Part shown: one piece after another, positions 7,159-13,664 of the stretch
How positions within the stretch are numbered: the first letter of the stretch is position 1
How the letters are laid out: each line of letters begins with the position of its first letter
NCBI GenBank assembly: GCA_038213835.1
Contig: JBBQSN010000079.1
Location: forward strand, 1 to 16,074
Source of the DNA: JBBQSN01 sp038213835
GTDB lineage: Bacteria > Actinomycetota > Actinomycetes > Actinomycetales > CAWJMD01
Direction of reading: 5' to 3'
Length of the DNA stretch: 16,074 bases
The notes under the pieces: generated by a model
The model's database searches: none
What the model saw: the letters and a program-made list of their open reading frames with translations, nothing else
Told to the model about the DNA's origin: nothing
Translations under genes and position numbers: made by a program

Positions 7159-9828
7159 ATGTCCAGCCGAGCCCCGTACTACGCGCGCACCACCCCGCAG
7201 CCGCAGCGCGAGGACGACTACCCGGGCGACGGCCTGCGTATCGACCTGACCGCGGTGAGCCTCCCCTCGTTCCCGGACCCCGCCACCGCGGTCGCCCAGG
7301 CCCAGCTGGGCTTCGACGCCCGGGCCGCTGCCTGCGTACGCGCCCGGGTCGCGCCCCTCGGGACGTACGACGCCGTTGCCGACCGGTCGTGGGGGCCGGT
7401 GCAGGTCTACCCGGAGGTGGAGACCGACGTCATCGTCGTGCTCGATCAACCGGTGACGGTGCAGAGGGGGACCTCCGGGCAGCCGCGCGACCTGCTCGAG
7501 CTCAAGCACTACGGCGAGGACGCCCCGGACGTCCACCTGGTGACGTCGAAGTGCCTGGCGGCGTTGGCATACCGGGAGTACTTCCCCGACACCTTGTTCC
7601 AGGGGCTGGACGAGCTGGTCCGCGAGGCCGTCCTGGCCGCCGGGCCGGGCTGGTGCGGGACCTTCGGACCCGGCACGGACGACACGGTCGACCTTCTCGC
7701 GGGTGCCACCGAGGGCAACTACGACATGAACCAGATGCACCTGCTGCCGATGGCCTACCGGTACTACGACGTGTTGGGCGAGGCTGCGCGCGAGCACCTC
7801 ATCACCGTGCTGCTCGCCCGCGGCCGGATCCACCGCATCTCCGTCGACGACACGTTCACCAGCGGCGGGGCACCGCAGGACTGGTCGCGCGCCGGCTGGG
7901 CGCTGCCGCACAAGCGCATCGGCGAGACCGAGAACCACCAGATGATGATGATGACGACGCGCTACCTCACCAACCAGCTGCTGTACCAGCGTGAGCCGCT
8001 CCTGCCGTACGACAACCGCCGCAACGACCCCGACAGCCTCGCGGACTGGGTCGGGCTGGTGCAGGACGGGGACCCGGGGGAGGCGGCGACCGCCCGCCTC
8101 GCCGAGGCCAGGCCGACCGCGAGCCCGACGGGCGGCTCGTGCACGGCCATCCTGTTGTCCCTGCTGCGGTCGTTCCTGCGGGACGACTTCTCGGAGTACA
8201 ACGCCAAGAACTACCAGATCGAGACGCGGCACGCGCTGCTCAACCTCTGCAGCTACGCCTACGACGCCGAGGTGCGCCTCGCCGCGCGGATGGTCCTCGA
8301 CTACGTCGCGGCACACGTTGCCGTGTCCAGCTGCGACCTGCGGCGGCTGGTCCCCTTCCGTCGGCGCAACGAGGGCGCCAAGTCCGCCTGCGACGACCGG
8401 GGTTTCCTCAAGGTGCCGCTCATCGGCAGCTACGACGCTGACCCCATGGCGGCTCTGTTCGCCCTGTGCACAGGCAACGTGCGGGCGTACGAGCGGACGA
8501 CGGAGGGCCCCGACGGGCGGCATCACGTGCACGTGCCCGGCGACGGCGGCGACCAGCTGTGCGACGCCGTGAGCGACTACCGGGTCCCGCCGTCGGTGCA
8601 CGACCTGTTCGTCGTCGATGCCCACCGGCGCTTCTTCCAGCGCATGCACCGGTCGGTGATCGAGGAGAACTGGATCGCCAGCCCTCACAACGCGGACGTC
8701 ACCGAGCTGTTCGTCGGCTCGCCCAGCTACCTCCTGTCCGCCGGCGGGCAGAGCGCCGGGTTCGCCATCGACCCCCGCTTCGCCGGCTTCGTCGTCGGCG
8801 ACCAGGACCAGCAGCTGGGTGCGGCGGTGACGACCACCTTCATGCCGACCGTGCGGGCCCGCGGCGTCGATGACGCCGCCGTCGACCCACGGGCCTCCGG
8901 GGCCGACCAGCTCGTGCAGTTCTCGGGCTTCGCCGCCGGGCTGGACCTGTTCATGCCCTGGGCGCGCAACTACGGCGTGGGGCCGGACTTCCTGTGCGGT
9001 CACCAGGTCCGGGTGCCGGACTGGTTCAAGCGCATGGGCGGGGTGCGCCGGCCGGACGGAGCTCCTGCGTACGAGCAGGTCGGGGACTTCACCTTCCTCG
9101 ACATGGGCTCCTCGGGAGACGGCTCCGGGAGCAGCGACGGGCCCGGCTTCTACCTCGCGCTCTACCAGCAGGACGGCCTGGGCTGCATGGAGGCCTTCGA
9201 CACCTGGCTGTTCCCGCGCGTGTCCTTCAACGAGTTCAAGGACGTCGTGTTCTCGGGCAACGTGCCGGTCAGCTCGGGCGGCAGCTTCGCCCTCGTCGAT
9301 GGGCAGGAGGCCTGGTGGACCACCTTCCTGGGGCACCGCCTGCGCTTCATCGTCTGGACGTCGGGCCCGCATGGCGCTCGACTGGGGGCCGAGGTGCTGG
9401 AGGTCCGGGAATACAGTGCGCAGGACCCGCTCACCGCTGTGGGTGACGCGGGCAACCTCAAGGACGCGTTCCTCAGCGGGACCGTGATGGAGAGCCCGGC
9501 CGAGGGTGTCGTCACCGTCAGGAACGCCGTGCTCGGTACGACGATCACGCTAGACATGGCCGACCACCTACGGCCTCGCCGGACGTCAGAGACAGGCGGG
9601 GTGGAGCAAGCCGGCGCCGGGGGTGAGGTCTGGCTCGACCTCGGCCGGTCGGGGCCGCAGCGCGGGGACGTCTGCCAGCCCTACAGCACACTGGCCGGGG
9701 CCGCCGCGGCCGTCGCCCCGGGCGGGACGATCAGGATCGTGCCGAGCAGCGCGCCGGAGCGCGGGCGAATCGGCGCGGGCAAGGCGATGCGGCTGGTTGC
9801 GCCGATCGGCGGGGTGCGACTCGGCTGA
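7159..9828 (+). CDS. 889-residue protein of unknown function, possible polysaccharide-lyase-like toroid
   Basis: The start is ATG 7159, 10 bp after the upstream stop, with a weak GGGCGCGGG ahead of it; earlier codons of the same frame overlap the tail-fibre-like gene and read as out-of-frame sequence. No signal peptide or membrane helix is visible. The middle (about 190-430) is rich in aromatic helices: NYDMNQMHLLPMAYRYY, ENHQMMMMTTRYLTNQLLYQ (Asn259-His260) and SEYNAKNYQIETRHALLNL (Tyr347, Asn348). Asn/His/Tyr motifs on helices recall the (alpha/alpha) toroid of alginate and heparin lyases, but I cannot show homology. A second half (about 500-790) looks beta-rich with many Trp and Gly residues. 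The last 68 residues (822-889, with PYSTLAGAAAAVAPGGTIRI) look like the first coil of a right-handed beta-helix. The function call is inference; the reading frame is secure. Confidence 0.85.
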   Translation: MSSRAPYYARTTPQPQREDDYPGDGLRIDLTAVSLPSFPDPATAVAQAQLGFDARAAACVRARVAPLGTYDAVADRSWGPVQVYPEVETDVIVVLDQPVTVQRGTSGQPRDLLELKHYGEDAPDVHLVTSKCLAALAYREYFPDTLFQGLDELVREAVLAAGPGWCGTFGPGTDDTVDLLAGATEGNYDMNQMHLLPMAYRYYDVLGEAAREHLITVLLARGRIHRISVDDTFTSGGAPQDWSRAGWALPHKRIGETENHQMMMMTTRYLTNQLLYQREPLLPYDNRRNDPDSLADWVGLVQDGDPGEAATARLAEARPTASPTGGSCTAILLSLLRSFLRDDFSEYNAKNYQIETRHALLNLCSYAYDAEVRLAARMVLDYVAAHVAVSSCDLRRLVPFRRRNEGAKSACDDRGFLKVPLIGSYDADPMAALFALCTGNVRAYERTTEGPDGRHHVHVPGDGGDQLCDAVSDYRVPPSVHDLFVVDAHRRFFQRMHRSVIEENWIASPHNADVTELFVGSPSYLLSAGGQSAGFAIDPRFAGFVVGDQDQQLGAAVTTTFMPTVRARGVDDAAVDPRASGADQLVQFSGFAAGLDLFMPWARNYGVGPDFLCGHQVRVPDWFKRMGGVRRPDGAPAYEQVGDFTFLDMGSSGDGSGSSDGPGFYLALYQQDGLGCMEAFDTWLFPRVSFNEFKDVVFSGNVPVSSGGSFALVDGQEAWWTTFLGHRLRFIVWTSGPHGARLGAEVLEVREYSAQDPLTAVGDAGNLKDAFLSGTVMESPAEGVVTVRNAVLGTTITLDMADHLRPRRTSETGGVEQAGAGGEVWLDLGRSGPQRGDVCQPYSTLAGAAAAVAPGGTIRIVPSSAPERGRIGAGKAMRLVAPIGGVRLG

Positions 9829-9862
9829 GGGACGCGGGCGGTGATCGGCTGTGCGCGGCGTC

Positions 9863-9889
9863 AGGGGTTCGAGTCCCCTCGGCTCCACC
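9863..9889 (+). repeat. Distal attachment repeat: tRNA-Ala 3'-end remnant
   Basis: AGGGGTTCGAGTCCCCT (9863-9879), then C, then GGCTCCACC (9881-9889): 26 of 27 bases match the 3' end of tRNA-Ala at 5321-5347. No anticodon arm, D-arm or 5' acceptor strand lies upstream, so this is a 3' fragment and not a second tRNA gene. It starts 35 bp after the stop of the 889-residue gene. Confidence 0.75.
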
Positions 9890-9970
9890 CCGAGCCCGGG
9901 TCCTCCCTGCTGGTCGGGGGCCCCGGCACGTCGGGCGACATCGTGAGTCGCGTTCTCCAAACCTCTGACT

Positions 9971-9996
9971 GTTCCGCTCCGAACACTCTCTGTTCG
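9971..9996. promoter_or_regulatory. GTTC/GAAC inverted repeats upstream of the ATP-binding regulator
   Basis: GTTC (9971-9974), GAAC (9981-9984) and GTTC (9992-9995) alternate. The longest element is CGAACA (9980-9985) with TGTTCG (9991-9996) around a 5-nt spacer. The site lies about 110 bp ahead of the start at 10107, in the 9829-10106 gap, whose other content is the tRNA remnant. It may be an operator. The spacing does not fit the actinobacterial LexA box. Confidence 0.35.
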
Positions 9997-10106
9997 ATGA
10001 TGCATACGCACTGTGAGGTGACATTGCGCCCCCGACGGGCTCCGGCACCGCTAGCGTGTGCATCATCCGGGGTAGATCGAGGGGACGCGGGGTGCAGGAG
10101 GCGGTC

Positions 10107-11069
10107 GTGCTGCTGACACTGGGCGACGAGCCCGACGCCGCTGGACGCGCGCGCCGGTTCGTCAGCGCGGCGCTGGCCGAGAGCCCGTTCGCGCAGCGCA
10201 CCGATGACGCGATCCTCGTCGTCTCCGAGATGGTCACCAACGCGTTGTTGCACGCCCAGCCGCCGGTCACCGTCAACATCGTGCAGTTCGAGGAGCACCT
10301 GCGGATCGAGGTCCGCGACGGCGCCCACCGTCCCCTGCTGGTCGAGGCCCCCGCGAACGACGACTCGATGACGGGCCGCGGCCTGGCCGTGGTCGACGCC
10401 CTCGCCGTCCGCTGGGGGGTCGAGCCGGAGCCGCACGGGAAGATGGTGTGGGCCGAGCTCGGAGTCACGTTCGAGATCGACGAGAACGACATCGAACCCG
10501 ATCTGGACGCGTGGGCCGACCTCGCCGACTGGGACGACGAGGACGAGCCGGAACCCGCCCAGCAGTTCACCGTCGACGTCGGCGACGCCCCGACCGAGCT
10601 CGTGCTGGCGGCGAGTGCCCAGGTCGACAGCCAACTGCGCGAGCTGACGCTGATGGTGGTGGGCGAGGCGTCCGGGCAGGGGGCTCCGTTGCCGGCCGAC
10701 CTCGAGCGCACGATGCAGACCCTGGCCGACACCTTCGCCGAGGTGCGGCACGAGCTCAAGCGCCTCGCCAGCGAGGCGGCGGCCGCGGGCCACGAGCGCA
10801 CCTGGGTCAAGCTCACGCTGTCGGAGGAGGCGGCCGCCGAGGCCCAGGCCTACCTCACCGCCCTGGACGAGATCGACGCCCACGCCCGCTCCGGCACCCT
10901 GCTGACCCTGGAGACGCCGCTGCCGCAGCGGGTCTTCCACCGCTGGTACGTGCAGAGCGCCGTCGCCCAGGTGAGCGCGCTGCGCCACCACGCCACCCCG
11001 CCGCCCGCGGTGCCGTTCGAGCAGGCCGTGGACCAGCTGTCGGCCGTGTCCACCCGCGCCACGACCTGA
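10107..11069 (+). CDS. ATP-binding regulator, RsbW/SpoIIAB-like GHKL domain with C-terminal extension
   Basis: A 320-residue protein. The start is GTG 10107, chosen because a near-perfect AGGAGG (10096-10101) lies 5 bp upstream; GTG 10092 (with GAGGGGA upstream) is a second option. Residues 1-125 form a GHKL ATPase of the anti-sigma kinase type: N-box SEMVTNALLHA (Glu41, Asn45), G1-like RDGAHRPL (Asp71, Gly72) and G2-like TGRGLAVVDAL (89-99). An acidic linker (about 125-155) leads to a helical domain (160-305) with ERTWVKLTLSEEAAAEAQAYL and VFHRWYVQSAVAQVSAL. I recall similar tails in actinobacterial PAS/SpoIIE-type signalling proteins. The protein probably binds ATP and regulates a sigma or anti-anti-sigma partner, but no such partner gene is adjacent. 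It sits just outside the island repeat and converges on the next gene. Confidence 0.88.
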   Translation: MLLTLGDEPDAAGRARRFVSAALAESPFAQRTDDAILVVSEMVTNALLHAQPPVTVNIVQFEEHLRIEVRDGAHRPLLVEAPANDDSMTGRGLAVVDALAVRWGVEPEPHGKMVWAELGVTFEIDENDIEPDLDAWADLADWDDEDEPEPAQQFTVDVGDAPTELVLAASAQVDSQLRELTLMVVGEASGQGAPLPADLERTMQTLADTFAEVRHELKRLASEAAAAGHERTWVKLTLSEEAAAEAQAYLTALDEIDAHARSGTLLTLETPLPQRVFHRWYVQSAVAQVSALRHHATPPPAVPFEQAVDQLSAVSTRATT

Positions 11070-11093
11070 ACCCGGCCGCGTCGCACCAGGAGA

Positions 11094-11137
11094 GGCCGAA
11101 GACTCCGAACCCCCGGAGGGGCCCAGAGCCTTCGGCC
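11094..11137. terminator. Bidirectional hairpin between convergent genes
   Basis: GGCCGAAG (11094-11101) pairs with CTTCGGCC (11130-11137). Inside it, CTCCG (11103-11107) pairs with CGGAG (11114-11118) around an AACCCC loop. It lies in the 85-bp space between two convergent stop codons and probably terminates both transcripts. Confidence 0.65.
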
Positions 11138-11154
11138 CTCGAGCGAGCTGCGGG

Positions 11155-11976
11155 TCAGAACCCGTCGTTCTCCGTGCTGTGCGCGGCCTTGCGCGGACCC
11201 GGCGTGGGGGTCTCGTCCGAGCCGTTCGCGTCGCCACCGGCGGTGTCGACACCGGGCAGGTCGGACTCGCCCGCGGGCTCGGCGACCTTCTCGGCGTCAC
11301 CGGAGGCCAGCGCGTCGCTGCCCGCGGTGGAGGCTGCGAAGGGGGCGGAGGCCGGCGTGGTAGCCGGTGTGGTGGCCGGCGTGGAGGCCGGCTTGGGCGC
11401 GGCGGACGACGTGGCCGACGCGCTGCGCGGGGTACCGGTGGCGGTGGCCCACGGGTCGTCGGTGGGCTGGTTGGCCCGCCACGCGGCGTAGCCGGCCGCT
11501 CCGGCGGCGCCGAGCACGCCGACGACCAGGAAGACCTTGCCGACCTTGCGACGCCTGCTCTGCGGCCGGGCGCCCTTGGCGGCCTTCTCGACGTCCTTCA
11601 GGGCCGAGCGGGACGCGGCCTGGGCCTCCTCGGTCTTGGCGGCGGCCGCAGCAGCAGCGGCCGCGACGGCCTCGACGATGCGCGGCAGGACGTCCTCGAC
11701 GATCTTGTCGCGGGCGGCGTCGACGCGCGGGCCGAGGGCCTCGGCGGCCTGCTCCACCTTGGGGGCGGCGGCCTCGACGGAGCGGTCGCGCGCCTTCTCC
11801 AGCCGCGGGCCGGCCCAGTCACGCGCTGCGTGCGCCGCCTGGGACGCCTGCTCCTTCGCGCTCGAGGCCACCGGTGCGGCCCGGTCGACCAGCGCCGAGG
11901 CCTGGTCCTTCAGGACGTCGGCCTGCGTGCGCGCGGTGTCGGCGGCTCGCTCGGTACGGCTCTTGGTGCCGAACAT
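11155..11976 (-). CDS. DUF5324-like helical membrane protein at the cwsA position
   Basis: A 273-residue protein. The start is ATG at 11976-11974 with an excellent GGGGAGGA 3-4 bp upstream. Residues 1-135 are Ala/Glu/Lys/Arg-rich heptad-like helices with an apolipoprotein-like flavour, including a run of nine alanines near 105-113. Then come RRRK (141-144), one membrane helix (about 147-165) and GYAAWRANQPTDDPWATAT. The last 90 residues are a Ser/Ala/Thr/Pro-rich tail ending in STENDGF. The layout and locus match DUF5324 proteins of Streptomyces. Position and leftward orientation match cwsA (Rv0008c), whose product binds CrgA and Wag31 at the septum and poles. A cell-shape or division role is therefore plausible but inferred. 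The helical part is probably cytoplasmic and the tail outside. Confidence 0.8.
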   Translation of the reverse strand: MFGTKSRTERAADTARTQADVLKDQASALVDRAAPVASSAKEQASQAAHAARDWAGPRLEKARDRSVEAAAPKVEQAAEALGPRVDAARDKIVEDVLPRIVEAVAAAAAAAAAKTEEAQAASRSALKDVEKAAKGARPQSRRRKVGKVFLVVGVLGAAGAAGYAAWRANQPTDDPWATATGTPRSASATSSAAPKPASTPATTPATTPASAPFAASTAGSDALASGDAEKVAEPAGESDLPGVDTAGGDANGSDETPTPGPRKAAHSTENDGF

Positions 11977-12147
11977 GGGTCCTCCCCTCGGACCCGGGTC
12001 GTCCCCGGGTCTCGGTTGCCGTGCAGTTCAGTGCTGGGCCCTATCTTGCCCGCTCAACGGCCCGCGTGCCGCTCGGGTGCCCACCGGATCGGCCTGCAGG
12101 GGGCCTCTCGCAGGACCAGCACCCCCTCCCGTGCGAGGATTGCGCCC
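11977..12147. promoter_or_regulatory. Divergent promoter region between the DUF5324-like gene and ppiA
   Basis: A 171-bp non-coding region from which both neighbours are transcribed outward. It holds the leftward gene's ribosome binding site (complement of 11981-11988) and the palindrome GACCCGGGTC (11991-12000), which also occurs at 5252-5261 before tRNA-Ala. I cannot assign convincing -10/-35 boxes. ppiA has only a weak GAGG (12135-12138), 9 bp before its ATG. Confidence 0.5.
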
Positions 12148-12669
12148 ATGTTCGCGACGCTGCACACGACCGCCGGTGACATCCGGATCGAGCTCTTCGG
12201 TAACCAGGCTCCCCACACGGTGAAGAACTTCGTCGGCCTCGCCGACGGCACCAAGGAGTGGAAGGACCCGCAGACCGGGGAGAAGAAGACCGAGCCGTTC
12301 TACGACGGCCTCGGTTTCCACCGGGTGATCTCCGGCTTCATGATCCAGGGCGGCTGCCCGCTCGGCACGGGTACCGGTGGCCCGGGGTACACCTTCGACG
12401 ACGAGGTCACGATCGACCTCACCTTCGACAAGCCGTACCTGCTCGCCATGGCCAACGCCGGCAAGCAGATGGGGCGTGGCACCAACGGCTCCCAGTGGTT
12501 CATCACCCTGGGCCCCACGCCGCACCTCAACGGCAAGCACACGATCTTCGGTGAGGTCGCCGACCAGGCCGGCCGCGACGCCGTCGACGCCATCGGCAGC
12601 ACCCCGACCGGCCCCGGCGACCGGCCTCGCGAGGACCAGGTCATCACCGGGATCACGATCGAACCCTGA
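12148..12669 (+). CDS. ppiA: Cyclophilin-type peptidyl-prolyl cis-trans isomerase
   Basis: A 173-residue cytoplasmic cyclophilin that catalyses proline isomerisation during protein folding. There is no signal peptide. The active-site motif is FHRVISGFMIQGG: His58 and Arg59, with Arg59 corresponding to the catalytic Arg55 of human cyclophilin A, plus Phe64, Met65 and Gln67. GTNGSQWFIT (111-120) is the conserved substrate-binding strand. The residue matching human Trp121 is His126 (PHLNGKHTIFGEV), so cyclosporin affinity is expected to be low, as in other bacterial forms. The KEWKDPQTGEKKTEPFYDGL insertion (36-55) is typical of actinobacterial PpiA. The start ATG 12148 gives the standard MFATLHTTAGDIRIELF N-terminus. 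This is the position of ppiA (Rv0009) in mycobacteria. Confidence 0.97.
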   Translation: MFATLHTTAGDIRIELFGNQAPHTVKNFVGLADGTKEWKDPQTGEKKTEPFYDGLGFHRVISGFMIQGGCPLGTGTGGPGYTFDDEVTIDLTFDKPYLLAMANAGKQMGRGTNGSQWFITLGPTPHLNGKHTIFGEVADQAGRDAVDAIGSTPTGPGDRPREDQVITGITIEP

Positions 12670-12721
12670 TTCGTTCACCCGGTATGAGGCACCGCACGGC
12701 CGGACCGAGGGCAGGACGTCG

Positions 12722-13585
12722 GTGAGCGCCGGCGCCGGCGACGACCTGGAGGTCGGCGTCCCGGTGTGCCCGCGCCACCCCGACCGCGAGTCGTACGTGC
12801 GGTGCCAGCGGTGCCAGCGTCCGGTCTGCCCGCAGTGCCAGCGGCAGGCGGCGGTCGGCGTCCAGTGCGTGGACTGTGCCGCCGCCGGCACCGCCCGGAT
12901 CCGGTCCGCCCGCACCGTCTTCGGTGGCCGGGTCCGGCAGGGCGAGCAGCCCTACGTCACCTACGTGCTGATCGGCATCTGCGTCCTGGTCAACCTGCTC
13001 CAGCGCGTCCCCGGCCTCGGAATCACCGAGAACTTCGCCTTCGCCGGGGCGTTCGCGGCTGCCGAGCCCTGGCGTTATGTCACGTCCGCGTTCCTGCATG
13101 CCACAACAGGGTTCTTCGGCCTCACGCACCTGCTCTTCAACATGTACGCCCTGTTCCTGCTCGGGCCGTATCTGGAGCACCTCTTCGGCCGGGCCCGGTT
13201 CGCTGCGCTGTACCTGCTCAGCGCGGTAGGGGGGTCGGTGGCGTTCCAGCTGCTCACCCCGGACTACGACGCGTTCGGCCCTGTGAAGGCGGCCGGAGCC
13301 TCAGGGGCCGTGTTCGGTCTGTTCGGGGTGATCCTCGTCGCGCAGCTCAAGACCCGAACGCCGATGCAGTCGATCCTGGGCCTGCTCGCGATCAACCTCG
13401 TGCTGGGGTTCGTCGTCCCGGGGATCGCCTGGCAGGCGCACCTCGGTGGCCTGGCCACCGGTGCTGCCGCGGCAGCCGTGCTTGTCTACGCGCCGCGGGA
13501 CAGGCGGGTGCTGGTGCAGTGGGGTGGACTCAGCGCGATCCTGCTGCTGCTGGTGGCGCTGGCGGTCGCGGGGCTGGCCGGCTGA
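12722..13585 (+). CDS. Rhomboid family intramembrane serine protease with N-terminal zinc ribbon
   Basis: A 287-residue membrane protease that cleaves transmembrane substrates. The start is GTG 12722, with AGGA (12713-12716) 5 bp upstream. Residues 14-53 are a cysteine-rich zinc-binding module: Cys16, His19, Cys28, Cys31, Cys36, Cys39, Cys49 and Cys52 (RCQRCQRPVCPQCQ). The rhomboid core starts at about residue 75 with six or seven membrane helices. It carries the HxxxN motif HLLFNMY (His136, Asn140), the catalytic GASGAVFG (Ser194) and the catalytic His240 in AWQAHLGGLATG, so the Ser-His dyad is intact. It is the positional equivalent of the small conserved membrane protein gene Rv0010c/rhomboid slot in other actinomycetes. 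The physiological substrate is unknown. Confidence 0.95.
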   Translation: MSAGAGDDLEVGVPVCPRHPDRESYVRCQRCQRPVCPQCQRQAAVGVQCVDCAAAGTARIRSARTVFGGRVRQGEQPYVTYVLIGICVLVNLLQRVPGLGITENFAFAGAFAAAEPWRYVTSAFLHATTGFFGLTHLLFNMYALFLLGPYLEHLFGRARFAALYLLSAVGGSVAFQLLTPDYDAFGPVKAAGASGAVFGLFGVILVAQLKTRTPMQSILGLLAINLVLGFVVPGIAWQAHLGGLATGAAAAAVLVYAPRDRRVLVQWGGLSAILLLLVALAVAGLAG

Positions 13586-13588
13586 GAG

Positions 13589-13607
13589 TTGTCCCCACTG
13601 TGGACAA
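13589..13607. promoter_or_regulatory. Pair of DnaA boxes in inverted orientation
   Basis: TGTGGACAA (13599-13607) is the exact complement of the consensus TTGTCCACA. TTGTCCCCA (13589-13597) is a one-mismatch copy facing it, 1 bp away. They lie 4 bp after the rhomboid stop, in the 79-bp gap between convergent rhomboid and crgA. A 10-bp palindrome CACACGTGTG follows at 13624-13633. The site fits the origin-proximal gyrBA neighbourhood. Confidence 0.65.
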
Positions 13608-13664
13608 CGCCTGGGGAAAACCACACACGTGTGATTCGGTCCCGCGAGCAGGAGGTGCGGGAGA

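Larger units (their letters stand above)
5321..9889. mobile_element. Putative tRNA-Ala genomic island, no integrase visible
   Basis: A 4.5-kb segment bounded by direct repeats of the tRNA-Ala 3' end. It interrupts an order (tRNA-Ala followed by the leftward cwsA/DUF5324-position gene) that I know from mycobacteria and Streptomyces. It carries two paralogous small exported proteins, a tail-fibre-like protein and an 889-residue unknown protein. I find no integrase, excisionase, relaxase, transposase or replication gene, so it is either a decayed or trimmed element or one mobilised in trans. The one mismatch between the repeats suggests an old insertion or different source tRNAs. The inference rests on the repeats plus the disrupted synteny. 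Confidence 0.6.

Noticed and set aside
7093..9372. 759-codon open frame antisense to the 889-residue gene
   Set aside because: Composition is that of an antisense shadow (Arg/Val/Gly/His-rich, no motifs). The plus frame has coherent motifs, aromatic helices and a neighbour 10 bp upstream.
9841..9889. Second complete tRNA-Ala gene
   Set aside because: Only the T-arm and 3' acceptor strand match. No anticodon arm or 5' strand exists upstream, and C66 could not pair with A7.
9980..9996. LexA (SOS) box
   Set aside because: CGAAC and GTTCG are 7 nt apart, not the 4 nt of the actinobacterial/Bacillus consensus.
9841..10116. 91-codon frame starting at the tRNA-Ala remnant
   Set aside because: It begins in the att-like repeat, has no ribosome binding site, and its translation looks non-coding.
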